Part shown: one piece after another, positions 9,840-19,127 of the stretch
Layout of the letters: every line of letters starts with the position of its first letter
Position numbering within the stretch: the first letter of the stretch is position 1
From: Aradus depressus
Taxonomy: Eukaryota; Arthropoda; Insecta; Hemiptera; Aradidae
DNA: 64,000 nucleotides
Reading direction: 5' to 3'
NCBI GenBank assembly: GCA_963662175.1
Contig: OY759215.1
Span: 19,023,079 to 19,087,078 of the forward strand
Notes under the pieces: model-generated
Databases searched by the model: none
The model's input: the letters and a program-made list of their open reading frames with translations, nothing else
Told to the model about the DNA's origin: nothing
Made by a program: the position numbers and the translations under genes

Positions 9840-9962
9840 GGATTCAGAACCCTACATGTAAAAATTGACTTTTAGCCCAAACGGTCAATTGGTTTTAGAG
9901 GAAGAGCGACAACTTAATTGATTAATTCATCCTGGGGAAGTACATGCCCAGTGAATCACCGT
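9840..9962 (-). repeat. Family A 5'-end fragment
   Basis: On the minus strand this is the element start: CTTCCCCAGGATGAATTAAT, the TCGCTCTTCCTCTAAAACC block and CCGTTTGGGCTAAAAGTC. The next module is cut off. Confidence 0.65.
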
Positions 9963-10458
9963 TGACGTTTTTTTTTACATTTCCTATTCTTTCGCCATTT
10001 CATCCCACCTTACAAAAAATGAATTCTAACTGTATTTGCCCAGCTGTTACTGATCTGTTTCTTTTTTTTTTTTTTTTTTTTTCGAATATACAAAAAAAGA
10101 GAATGGAACAAAAAACATAACTAGCAAGCAAATAAAAAAAAAATGTAGATGAGTTATGCCATATGCTGGGCCCACGCAAGGTTGAGTCACTTTTTGTACG
10201 AGTCAGTCTGTATGGTTGAGTTGAGCCTCACGCCAACTGTATTGACCACAGGACAGAACAGGTTCTTATATGCTCCTGTCCACATTAGGAATTACATATG
10301 TACATTACACGACCTTATTATACCAACCACACTTTTACAGATCAGTCTCTCCACCCCTTTTTCCAAAATCATTTCATACTGGCAGTATAGGGTGTATGAA
10401 AGGTACAGCGTAATTCTGAGAGTGAATTTCTTATACCCAGTACTACCTGTACCTGTCG
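9963..10458. other. Unassigned sequence
   Basis: Contains a T run at 10062-10082. The stretch at 10395-10440 (GTAATTCTGAGAGTGAATTT) resembles 15398-15425 (CATAATTCTGAGAGTGACTTT), so it holds a second short dispersed repeat. The 129-residue frame 10149-10538 crosses into a SINE and is not a credible gene. Confidence 0.3.
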
Positions 10459-10711
10459 GTTCTGATCTCAAGATCGCGAGTTCCAAACCTGGCCGAGAGG
10501 CCATTAGGTTTTTTATCTGGGAGGTGAAAAAATCTTGAGCACGCCGTCCTTTGGATGGGATGTTAAGCAATGGTTCTCAGCCTGTACGATCTAGATGAAT
10601 AACCTGGATTGGCATAATGTAAGACTCCCACAGTATCCCACTGAGTCGGGATCATCTACCACGAAGTTGTAGGCGATATGACCTCGTAGCTAAAGCCCGG
10701 GCATGAGATAA
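10459..10711 (+). repeat. SINE-1, degraded copy
   Basis: TGATCTCAAGATCGCGAG, the CTGGCCGAG region, GGGAGGTGAAAAA, GGATGGGATGTTAAGCAATG and the 3' block TAGGCGATATGACCTCGTAG are all present with deletions in the centre. Confidence 0.7.
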
Positions 10712-10824
10712 TATCTCACTATATTTTATATACTTTCTTAATTGTTTCTATACAATACTACGCACATACAATTTGAACATTACGAGGAATTTTCTCTACG
10801 AAATTTCTTTTACATTTTTTGAGA

Positions 10825-11035
10825 CCAGCAATGAACTTCCTCAGAAGGAATTAATCATTTAAGTTTTTGCTCTCCCTTCGAAAACAGTTGATCGTTTTGG
10901 GCTAAAAATCAACACTTGAATTACACAGAGACTTCTAAATCCTCATACTAAATGTTGTATCGATAAATATATTATATCGGCAGTTATAAGAATTGATATG
11001 TGTTATAAGTGTTGAGCCTCCTTCTGAAGCCCTCC
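10825..11035 (+). repeat. Family A 5' half
   Basis: AATGAACTTCCTCAGAAGGA start, ATTAATCATTTAAGTTTTTG, TCTCCCTTCGAAAACAGTTG, TCCTCATACTAAATGTTG and TATATCGGCAGTTATAAG. Truncated after the CCTCCTTCTGAAGCCC block. Confidence 0.65.
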
Positions 11036-11422
11036 TAGGTTGGTTATCTTAATAATTACATAAATTCTAGTATAAATTGGCTAGGGGCGCTAGTATATAT
11101 AAAATAAGAAAGAATCAGGTATTGGACAGTTTATCGATGAAGAGCAAGGACGGAGGTTTATAGGTAGTAGGGATGGGTGGTCTTTATAAGTCCTAGTAGC
11201 CTGTTGCAGTCCCCTAATGCAACTAGTAACTAGGTAGTCTAAAGTGCAATTAATGAATGCATCTGTCTCAGCTCTACCCAGTGTTCTTCACTGTACAACT
11301 ACAGTCGAATTGACCCAATTGAACAAGACAATGTCCTCAGTTAAAATGAAGCATTCCAGCTGGACTAACTCAAGGGTCAATTCTCAGAACTCTATGTATA
11401 AAATAAAATAAAATAAAACGGA
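11036..11422. other. Unassigned, apparently low-copy sequence
   Basis: I see no similarity to the other repeats here and no convincing coding frame; it ends in a (AAAAT)n stretch at the SINE insertion point. Confidence 0.35.
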
Positions 11423-11739
11423 GGATGCCGGTAGCTCAGTGGTATGCGTGCTTGCCTTCTGAGCTCAAGAACGTGGGTTCGAAACCCGACCGAGGCTCTT
11501 AGTTTATTTTATATGGGAGGTAAAATAAACTTAAGCACGCCGTCCTCCGGATGGGAGCCTGTAAGATGTCAGATACTCGTTAAAGACCCCTGCCCTCGGT
11601 GAATAAAAATTTAGGGTAGGCAAAATTTAGTACTCCCACAGTAGAGTCGGGCTGATGTCCACCAGAGTGACGAACGAGCGCTCTGGTAGTAGGCGATATG
11701 ACCTCGTAGTTGAAGCCCGGTCATGAGTCATAAAACCTA
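11423..11739 (+). repeat. SINE-1 copy
   Basis: Head GATGCCGGTAGCTCAGTGGT, B box GGGTTCGAAACCC intact, body, and 3' end CGGTCATGAGTCATAAAACC. The GACGTTAAGCGATGGTCCC segment is deleted compared with the 8209 copy. Confidence 0.85.
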
Positions 11740-12199
11740 TAAAAATTATGATTGTATGATATGAGAACTATGAGATGGGATGTACTGAGGATGTTTTCGG
11801 ACCCAAAATGAGGACCAAAAAGTCTCAATTCGGTCTCCTAGATTCTCGTTCACATGGTTCCCTTCATCGCACCTTTCTTTTTCCTCGTGTTCTCTCAAAC
11901 GCGGACATAAATAGCGTATTATGTTACGATGATCTCCAGTTCATCTCCACACGCGCCAACAATCTCGAGAGAGGTATTCTCATCATCTAAAAACTTATAA
12001 AATGATAAAATCATGACCGACCAACTCGTCACTCAAAAGAGCAAGTCACAAATCCATGTTTTTCTTCCTACTCACAAAACTCCATGTTGCAGCCGCTGTC
12101 TAGATTTTATTATTTAGTTTATTTTATTTATGTCTCAGTTCAATTATTATTATTAACAAAAAACAATAAAATAAAAATATTATTATTATATTTAAGTTT
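11740..12199. other. Unassigned sequence
   Basis: A 71-residue frame at 11775-11990 has no recognisable motif. The 3' half is AT-rich. I cannot support a gene. Confidence 0.3.
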
Positions 12200-12211
12200 A
12201 ACTACATCTCC

Positions 12212-12397
12212 TGGGAGCCATGGTGGCCGTGCGGGCTAGAGCGTAGGGCTTTGATCGTAGGGTCTCACCATGGTTTGTGGGTTCGAATCCCGTCCGGGAG
12301 TGAGTTTTATTTCGTAGATAGAACTTCCTCCCGGGGCCATGGATGTCGTAAATAATTAGATGACACAGTGACATGGCTAATATGCATCGAGCATAGG

Positions 12398-12456
<59 letters not shown>
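12212..12456 (+). mobile_element. SINE-2, tRNA-derived SINE with a 55-nt poly(A) tail
   Basis: Starts TGGGAGCCATGGTGGCCGTG (A-box-like TGGCCGTGCGG), has a long-variable-arm-like middle and B box GGTTCGAATCC followed by CGTCCGGGAG. The body (GTCGTAAATAATTAGATGAC, CATGGCTAATATGCATCGAG) ends in about 55 A. AACTACATCTCC is repeated on both sides (12200-12211 and 12457-12467), a target-site duplication. The head resembles a Leu/Ser-type tRNA, but I cannot assign the isotype. The 94-residue minus-strand frame across it is an artefact of the poly(A). Confidence 0.9.
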
Positions 12457-12458
<2 letters not shown>

Positions 12459-12467
12459 ACATCTCCC

Positions 12468-13018
12468 TTTTTTTATATCCATTTTCTTTTATTTTTATTG
12501 ATTTTTTTATTTCTTGTTATTATTTATTTTAGTTCTTTTATTTTTTAACAACTATTTCTTGTTTAATTAATTTTAAAAATACATATGATTTTCTAAATCT
12601 AGTCGCTATTGTCCACTCCATTATGTATGAATTGATAAATGAATCGATTTTATATAATTTATTCTTAACGTTTACTTTTTTTCTTACAAGTCCCCCCCCA
12701 ATACAGTTAATTTAGAAGAAAGTAATGTGGTTGTTAAACCATAATTTATAGTAAAAGTAAGTAATGAAATGAAGTCAATAACAGTATTGGAGGGGTCCTG
12801 TAAATAAGAGTCTGGATCTGGTTTCAACTAACAAAGTAATTACAATGTGAAGCTCTTGAATGTATCCACAGAGCCCTTTAGGGCTTCACATCTGCCTTCC
12901 AATCAGACTTTAGTTCATTCATGAGTACTTCATCAAGTGGCCATTACCCATTACAGTATTCACTTGAACCTGAAAAAATAACCACCCATTTTGGACATAT
13001 TTTTTTCCAAGTGCTCTC
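12468..13018. other. Unassigned AT-rich sequence
   Basis: No gene recognised. Confidence 0.3.
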
Positions 13019-13045
13019 ATCGCCTACTACCAGAGTGCTCATTCT
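13019..13045 (-). repeat. SINE-1 small fragment
   Basis: Minus strand GAGCACTCTGGTAGTAGGCG matches the SINE-1 3' part. Confidence 0.5.
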
Positions 13046-13534
13046 TCATACTATTGATAATAAATTTTGCCCAGAGGGATCGCTGGTGGAGGATGGCCCT
13101 GGGTGTCAGTCACCCTCGAAGGGATGACACCTGTCACACATGCAACAAAAAATTATATAAAAATACACAAAAATATATTGAATTTTAGTGATTATTTTAT
13201 ATAAAAGCCGAAAAATTTTCTCTGCAAATTTCAAAATCTACTGAACGAATTTGTTTAAAAAAGGCCACTTATCAATTGTTTAAAGTTATGTCTTATCTCT
13301 GTAACTCAGCTTTCTGATATCATACGATATCTAAACTGGGCAACATACAGATGAAAATTAAAAAAAACTTTTTTGGGTTTATATCGCTTATAAGTAGTAA
13401 TATAATTCAATTTGAAACAAAAAAAACAAAAAGCTTAATGTGCAGACACAACTTTTCTACTGTTTTATAATACGTGTAGATAATATAAATCTTAAACTTA
13501 CATAAAAATAAAGAAAACGTATGTTTTTTTAAAA
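13046..13534. other. Unassigned AT-rich sequence
   Basis: Nothing recognised. Confidence 0.3.
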
Positions 13535-13565
13535 ATATTGTCTATTTCACAAATAATATATAATA

Positions 13566-13601
13566 TGGGAGTACTTTCGGTATTGCTACCATCTTCAGCC
13601 A
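13566..13601 (-). ncRNA. Hammerhead-ribozyme-like motif, intact core
   Basis: Minus strand reads in order: TGG (stem I), CTGAAGA (conserved core, position 7 free), T (one extra base), GGTA-GCAA-TACC (stem II with a GNRA loop), GAA, AGTACT (self-complementary stem III), C, CCA (stem I closing). The A and T ending AGTACT supply the expected A15.1-U16.1 pair, and the C after it is the H17 position, so cleavage would fall after that C. A stem III with no loop cannot close within one molecule; pairing of two copies is the known solution in such minimal hammerheads. Copies of the same repeat occur at 457-493, 23413-23448 and 47729-47753. Confidence 0.65.
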
Positions 13602-13615
13602 CGACTTAACAAATA

Positions 13616-14202
13616 CTAAATTGAAGTTCAACTAGGTAGTTTACAATCCAAACGGTAGGTAGGTATCCTTTTTCAGCCCCTACGGGGTTTTCCTATTCTT
13701 TCTGTACAGTTAATATTTGAAATATGGAAAAACATAAAAAATGACATTTCGTCCCAAATTGGGATCTTAAAAATAAAAAATTTGAAATAGTATGTGTTGA
13801 TTAAATGCATATATGAAGTGAATTAAAGATAACAATTGTTAATATATGAATAAAAATAAAATAACAAGTTTTATAAAATAAAATATACAGTTTTTTGAGG
13901 GAGTACAGTTTTTTGAGGGAGTAAGTACGTATACACAGAGACTGGAGGATTATATTATTGGCGATAAAAGGGGTGAGTATTTGAGGTATATTGAGAATAT
14001 AAGTATTCTTTATTTTTATCAAGTGTTTCACAATATCTCTGCAAAAATGTTAAATATCATTAAACTTACATGACTGTTAATTTTTAAAATGACTGATTCA
14101 ATTAAACAGTTGTGTTATTTTTTTTAATCATATAAAAAAGTACGAATTACCAATGGGGTGACACAACTGATTCCCGCACCGGGTACCATCCTTCCTAGCG
14201 AC
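13616..14202. other. Unassigned AT-rich sequence
   Basis: A 20-bp duplication (TTTTTTGAGGGAGTA) at 13888-13923; otherwise nothing. Confidence 0.3.
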
Positions 14203-14345
14203 ACCACCACTTAGGGTAGAGGTCTTTAACGAGTATCTGATATCGCATTGACTCGGAAACATGGCCTAATGTAATCCGAAGAATGGCGTGCTCAACGTTT
14301 CTTCACTTTTCTGATAAAAAACCTAAAGGTCGCGATCTTGATTTC
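14203..14345 (-). repeat. SINE-1 degraded fragment
   Basis: Minus strand: AAGATCGCGACCTTTAGG, the AAAAGTGAAGAAACGTTGAG segment, ACGCCATTCTTCGGATT, and AAAGACCTCTACCCTAAG. Both ends missing. Confidence 0.55.
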
Positions 14346-14443
14346 AATATGAAGATGGCTGATGTAGTGAGAAGTGATTATTTCACAGGATGTCAAATAT
14401 AAGATAGTCTGACCTCTCACAGATTTTTATTGGTAGTAATAGC

Positions 14444-14475
14444 TAGCCGGCTTTCGAGGTTTCCCTCATCATCAG
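14444..14475 (-). ncRNA. Hammerhead-like core, left arm of the palindrome
   Basis: Mirror copy of 14793-14824 on the opposite strand: CTGATGA, T, GAGG-GAAA-CCTC, GAA, AGCCGGCT. Confidence 0.45.
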
Positions 14476-14792
14476 GCAGTCTACAAAAGAACCATCCTGA
14501 TAAAAAATTTGAATAAAACTAAATAATATAATAAAAATAAATAAATAACAATCTAAAACATTAACAATTTAAAATATCATGGATGGGGACAGACGAGTTA
14601 TCCCTGTCCACCATCTGAGTCACAGTCAGTCAGTTGTGACTCAGATGGTGGACAGGGATAACTCGTCTGTCCCCATCCATGATATTTTAAATTGTTAATG
14701 TTCTAGATTGTTATTTATTTATTTTTATTATATTATTTAGTTTTATTCAAATTTTTTTAATTTTTTATCAGGATGGTTCTTTTGTCGACTGC

Positions 14793-14824
14793 CTGATGAT
14801 GAGGGAAACCTCGAAAGCCGGCTA
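14793..14824 (+). ncRNA. Hammerhead-like core, right arm of the palindrome
   Basis: CTGATGA, extra T, stem II GAGG-GAAA-CCTC, GAA, then AGCCGGCT (self-complementary stem III) and A at the H17 position. Stem I is weak: only GC/GC flanks pair. Same layout as 13566-13601 but with different stem sequences. The related copy at 54637-54660 has stem II GAGG/TCTC with a GCAA loop. Confidence 0.5.
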
Positions 14825-14869
14825 GCTATTACTACCTGTGAGATCTTGATTTCAGTTCATTTTAGGTTA

Positions 14870-15330
14870 GCACGCTACTTCTGAACTATTGTCGCCCTCT
14901 ACCTATATAAAATATATCCTACTTTTTCTTGAACAAATTGCTCATGTATTTATATTACAATATATTACTAGTTGGGTGAGATGTCCACAGAGACAGGACA
15001 GTCCTTTATACAAGAAGAGTGCATGTTGCCATTACTTCTCTGATTCTCCAGGGCTTATTGGAAACTCTGTTGGAGGTACAGAAGACTGTAAAGTTCCGAT
15101 AAAGATTTCCTTGTTACTTGTTGAAGTTGAGGTCCCTAAGGTGCTTAAATGCGGGATCGATCGATCAACCCCCGGTGAAGTAATACCAGGACATGTTCTC
15201 TTCCCACGGGAATTACCTACCTCCTGTCTCTCTAAACAGTCTAAACGCTTAGGGAACGGTGATCCGTCCCTACTATGCGCTGCCTCAATCCATCCGCGAA
15301 ATTCCTTTGTCAAACAGAAAAATTCATAAA
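14870..15330 (+). other. Open, GC-richer stretch, unrecognised
   Basis: A 146-residue plus frame (14889-15329) and a 93-residue minus frame overlap here, and base composition is less AT-rich than the surroundings. No family motif is recognisable in either. It may be a fragment of a coding transposon or an exon; I cannot choose the strand. Confidence 0.25.
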
Positions 15331-15704
15331 TCGAAAAAAAAAAAATGGGGATATATGAAAGAAATGTTTAGATCAGTGGTTTTCAATGTTTCATTGTACT
15401 GCATAATTCTGAGAGTGACTTTCTTATACACAATAATAATGAATTTGAGATGAGGTTAGAGAGTGATCAATAAGCTTGTGGTTGTCTACAAAAACGTATA
15501 GAAAGTCCTGTTATGATCACATCACATAAATTCTTTTTTTTCTTTATTTTCATCCTTTTTAATAAAAAAGACTATCAGTAATAAAAATATATTTTTAAAT
15601 TCTCCGGGAAATGTCCACTTTCACGAGCTACTCACTTCAAGCGAAATATAAATATATTTTTTAGAAGGGGATTCAGGATGAAAGACCCCTAGACAAGAAG
15701 CTCT
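15331..15704. other. Unassigned AT-rich sequence
   Basis: Short similarity to 10395-10440 near 15398; otherwise nothing. Confidence 0.3.
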
Positions 15705-16045
15705 CTCGGCATATGCTGGAGTGATGGGCTGATGAGGATCCCGAGAGTTACGACGCAGGCGCGGTACGCACCACTACCTCGTCTACTCAGGGCTGTCACT
15801 GCTCAGACCGTCCCCACTCCAAGGTATCCCTACTTCATAAATTATAAGGGTTCTTGTTGGAGAATACGAACTGAATAAGGCAGACCAATGGCCTATATGC
15901 TGAAGTGGTGGGCTGGTGAGGGTCCCGAGAGTAACGACGCAGGCGCGGTATGCACTACTACGTCTTCTACTCAGGGCTGTCACTGCTCAGACCGTCCCCA
16001 CTGCAATGCATCCCTACTTCATAAATTATAAGAATATACGATATA
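15705..16045 (+). repeat. Direct duplication with a 184-bp period
   Basis: ATATGCTGGAGTGATGGGCT at 15711 and ATATGCTGAAGTGGTGGGCT at 15895, and TCCCTACTTCATAAATTATA at 15826 and 16010, are both 184 bp apart. The shared block of about 130 bp (GGTCCCGAGAGTAACGACG, CAGGGCTGTCACTGCTCAGA) is more GC-rich than the surroundings. The linkers between blocks differ. Confidence 0.75.
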
Positions 16046-16424
16046 CGAGGCAGGTTGAACAAGAACCTGCAGAATATATAAACTGTCTCTTTTGTATCGA
16101 TACACGTCGATAGATGTTATTCTCTGTTGACTAACTACGGTAACAAAGTGTGGGGACCAGAGTGTTGGTGTCTTGCGACTGATAGTGTGATGGAACCCCC
16201 TAAATAGTGCCCTGTTCCTGGTGAATGGTGTCCGTGACCCTGCTCCCTGACCCCCAACCAGTGGGTCGTTGATCTGAGGTTTTTTGTCGCGTGGGTGCAC
16301 GTCCTCCGGCGGCCGCTTCACGAACCATCCTCTCTTCAGACCCTCACTCAACAACCCTTCTCATTCCTCCTTATATATCTCTCTGTCTCTCAAAACTGCT
16401 ACATATCCAAATATGCTCCTTAGA
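16046..16424. other. Unassigned, GC-richer sequence
   Basis: Lies directly upstream of the Jockey-type fragment and may be part of it, but the reading frame is too broken to prove this. Confidence 0.3.
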
Positions 16425-16778
16425 CTTCTCTGGGTTGTTTGATGTTCCCCTTCCTCAAACTAATACTGTACGATAATAGGACTGACATTAAATCGAAGAC
16501 TGACATGGAACCCTCACACGAAACACCCTAAACCGTCGACTCAAAATACTCTATGGACTTCTGAATAGACGATCAAAATTAGACATGACAAAAAAATGGA
16601 ACTGTTACACTTACTTACTGATACCATTATGGACATATGGATCACATATATACAGTTCAGCATAAACATCCAACATCAAACGAATTTAGGCGTTTCAGTC
16701 AAAAACCCTCAGACTGATAACACAGTGCCCCCCATACACATACAACAGAACATTTCATAACGATCTTATGATACACAC
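16425..16778 (+). pseudogene. Jockey-type non-LTR retrotransposon RT, C-terminal part, left piece
   Basis: The frame beginning at 16531 reads LNRRLKILYGLLNRRSKLDM and then an LW(T)YG motif typical of the region after the reverse transcriptase domain in Jockey-group LINEs. Stops and frameshifts occur before and after. It is cut at 16778 by the LTR element and resumes at 22049. Confidence 0.7.
16775..16778 (+). repeat. 4-bp target duplication, left (ACAC)
   Basis: ACAC at 16775-16778 equals ACAC at 22049-22052. Four base pairs fits Ty3/gypsy or BEL/Pao integration. Confidence 0.7.
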
Positions 16779-17580
16779 TGTGATGTACACTACGGAACAT
16801 TTTTTTAATGAATATTTTAATGAAAAGAGGTAATTTTTTTATTATAATCTAATATCATATATATATTAGATATATATCAAGGTGTTTGAGAAACAAAACA
16901 AGAAAACATATAAAAAACAGCTGTGAAATAGTGTTAAATGTAATGGAGTCGTGAGCTAGCTCTTAAACGGTGCATGTGGTTTGATATGTTTTAAATAAAA
17001 ATGAAGTTGAACAATTAGATGAAAGTTGACTGGGATGGAATTAAAGTGTGAAGAGTTGACGGGGTCTGGTTTTTTGTGGTAGAGGCGTCGAGAAGGTACA
17101 ATTAATAATATATATTTTTCAATATGCCCAAATCAAAAAAGAAATAGTTTTTTAAGTATTAATTTAATGTTTTTGTGCCATTGTAAATTTTTGTTTTGTT
17201 TGTTCAAATGTTAAGTTTTTTTAAAAATTTAAATATGTAAATATAGATAATAACCCAAATATTTGTCCTCTTCAAATTCTATCCTATTCATCTTCCCTGT
17301 TGTCCCAGTAGTATCATTTGAAAAACCTTTGGATTAGAAATTAATATTATTTAAAATTATTAAAAATTGGTATCTCTTTGTGAATCCAAGTGTAAAGTTT
17401 GTTTAATTGAATTTTTTTCGTTGTATACGTGTACTTTCTTAAAAATTGCACGTCTTAAATTATTGATAATATTTTTTTTAGGGCAATTTTCGGCAAACTA
17501 CTGTAGAAATCAAAATTTAAATAAACAAAAGAGATCAAATTTCTACAGGAAATGTGGTAGCGAACAAAGTTATTATCACA
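16779..17580 (+). repeat. 5' long terminal repeat, 802 bp
   Basis: Begins TGTGATGTACAC and ends TTATCACA, so the ends are TG...CA with a 6-bp inverted repeat TGTGAT/ATCACA. Every landmark I compared lies exactly 4468 bp from its partner in the 3' LTR. The only difference I see is C at 17134 against A at 21602, so the insertion is young. Confidence 0.95.
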
Positions 17581-17584
17581 TTTT

Positions 17585-17602
17585 TGGCATATCCCTTGTG
17601 TG
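17585..17602 (+). promoter_or_regulatory. Candidate primer-binding site
   Basis: TGGCATATCCCTTGTGTG lies 4 nt after the 5' LTR. A PBS normally starts with TGG, complementary to the tRNA CCA end. I cannot assign a tRNA. Confidence 0.35.
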
Positions 17603-17840
17603 GACGATTTTCGCCACAAAGCCCCATCATATTTTGGCAAAACCTTGATGGGAGAATTTTTTTATATTAATTAAAGTAGGGAAATAGGTTGAAAAAGATG
17701 AAAAGGATAGAATAGAGACAAATAAGGGTTACATTTAATTTTGAGAAATAATATTTTTTTTTTGCCAACTTCAAAAGAAGGTTACTATTTTATATAACAT
17801 TGTTTTTGTTTAGTAATTATATATTTAGTAAAGTAAGAAA

Positions 17841-19127
17841 ATGCCAATTACCAGAGGACAAGCGAGAAGATTAGAGGAGGAAAGTAGAGAGGAAGGGTCA
17901 AGTTCGGAGGAAAGATCCGATATGGAGTTATCGGAAGATAGAGAAAGGGAGACTCCAGCCGCAATGGAGTCCATGCAGGGTACAGGTGAGGAGTCGCAAG
18001 GGGAGGGGGTAAATAAAGATAAAGAAAAAGAGGGCATTGCTGCTCCTGATATGGAATGGCTCCGTGTTGTGTTGACAAAGTTAACTGGGGATATGGGAAA
18101 TTTAAGAGGGGATATGAATCAAAAAATGGAAGAGCAAAGTAATAAATTAGTAAATCTAGAGAAAAATTTAAGAGGGGATATGAATCAAAAAATGGAAGAG
18201 CAAAGTAATAAATTAGGAAATTTTGTAACAAAGTTAACTGGGGATATTGGAAATATCAATCAAAAAATAGAAGAACAGGGAAAAGAATTAAGGGGGGATA
18301 TTGGAAATATCAATCAAAAAATAGAAGAACAGGGTAGAGATTTAAGGGGGGATATGAATCAAAAAATGGAAGAGCAAAGTAATAAATTAGGAAATTTAGA
18401 GACAAATTTAAAAAGGGAAATGGGGGACAAATTAGGAAAATTAGAGACAAATTTAAGAGGCGACATTAAAAATTTAGAAGTTAAATTAAATAAAAAGGTG
18501 GACAATTTGATGAACCAATTAGAGAAAATTCAAATAAAAAATGAAAAAGTTGAAAGTAGGATAAATAAAGCAGGAGAAAACTTAGAAAAGCACTTTATTC
18601 AAAAAATTAACACGTTGGATGAAGGGAATTCTGAAGTAGAAAAAGAGGTTCTTATTATTGACAGTCAGTCACAAGTTGATGAGGTAGAAGGAACAGAGAA
18701 TAACAGTGGGGAGGAACAGACCCAAATTTTAGAGAAAGAGGTGGAGGAAGAGAGTCAAAATGTAGAAAAATTAGTATTAAGTGAAATTCAAGAAAATAGG
18801 ATGAATGTTGATGTGGATGGACAGAGTGAAAGGAACATTTTGATGTTATTAGACAAAACAAACGAACAGACTGAGGACAACAAACAAAAGACAAATTTTA
18901 ATTTTAAAGAAAATATAGTTAAAACTTACAGACAAACTGGAAATAGAAAGGAGGCTAATAAAAGTTATAAGAACAATTTTAAAAAGAGAGTAAAAGCATT
19001 CAAACAGGTATTAAGGACAAAATTAACACTGAACAAATATTTAGAGAAGGGGGAGGGGATTTTTAAAGACATAATTCGCCGGGGCATCCGGAAAAAGATA
19101 AAATTAAATTTGGGCTTTGCAATATAA
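17841..19127 (+). CDS. Gag-like coiled-coil protein of the LTR retrotransposon (428 aa)
   Basis: Starts MPITRGQARRLEEE, an N-terminus of the kind found in insect Ty3/gypsy-type Gag proteins, then an acidic, low-complexity stretch to about residue 70. Residues 80-255 are a long predicted coiled coil built from repeats of a GDMNQKMEEQSNKLGNL-like unit (starting near residues 90, 112 and 170), with shorter GDIGNINQKIEEQ variants between them. Residues 260-350 are acidic and 372-428 very basic (KKRVKAFKQVLRTKLTLNKY). No CCHC zinc knuckle is visible, so RNA binding would rest on the basic tail. The frame is intact despite internal DNA repeats. It probably forms particles or packages the element RNA; that role is inferred. 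Confidence 0.75.
   Translation: MPITRGQARRLEEESREEGSSSEERSDMELSEDRERETPAAMESMQGTGEESQGEGVNKDKEKEGIAAPDMEWLRVVLTKLTGDMGNLRGDMNQKMEEQSNKLVNLEKNLRGDMNQKMEEQSNKLGNFVTKLTGDIGNINQKIEEQGKELRGDIGNINQKIEEQGRDLRGDMNQKMEEQSNKLGNLETNLKREMGDKLGKLETNLRGDIKNLEVKLNKKVDNLMNQLEKIQIKNEKVESRINKAGENLEKHFIQKINTLDEGNSEVEKEVLIIDSQSQVDEVEGTENNSGEEQTQILEKEVEEESQNVEKLVLSEIQENRMNVDVDGQSERNILMLLDKTNEQTEDNKQKTNFNFKENIVKTYRQTGNRKEANKSYKNNFKKRVKAFKQVLRTKLTLNKYLEKGEGIFKDIIRRGIRKKIKLNLGFAI
18100..18440 (+). repeat. In-frame tandem repeats inside the Gag-like ORF
   Basis: The DNA words AGGGGATATGAATCAAAAAA and TGGAAGAGCAAAGTAATAAA recur at 18108-18155, 18172-18215 and 18347-18390; GGAAATATCAATCAAAAAAT recurs at about 18248 and 18303. 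All keep frame. Confidence 0.8.

Larger units (their letters stand above)
14346..14860. mobile_element. Foldback element, about 205-bp near-perfect inverted arms around a 10-nt loop
   Basis: Arms 14414-14624 and 14635-14842 are complementary almost throughout, with loop GTCAGTCAGT. The left arm has a few extra bases near 14423-14432. The outer sequence GAAGATGGCTG...GATTATTTCACAGG matches the element at 54537-55135, so this is one family. Each arm holds a hammerhead-like core (see 14793-14824). No protein frame is present. Confidence 0.85.

Noticed and set aside
12212..12310. tRNA gene with long variable arm
   Set aside because: It is the head of SINE-2, ends in poly(A) and has a target duplication.
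12198..12482. 94-residue minus-strand protein with a phenylalanine run
   Set aside because: The run is the SINE poly(A) tail read on the other strand.
17841..19127. Host gene for a coiled-coil protein
   Set aside because: The frame lies between two LTRs, right behind the PBS region, and has a retrotransposon Gag-type start.
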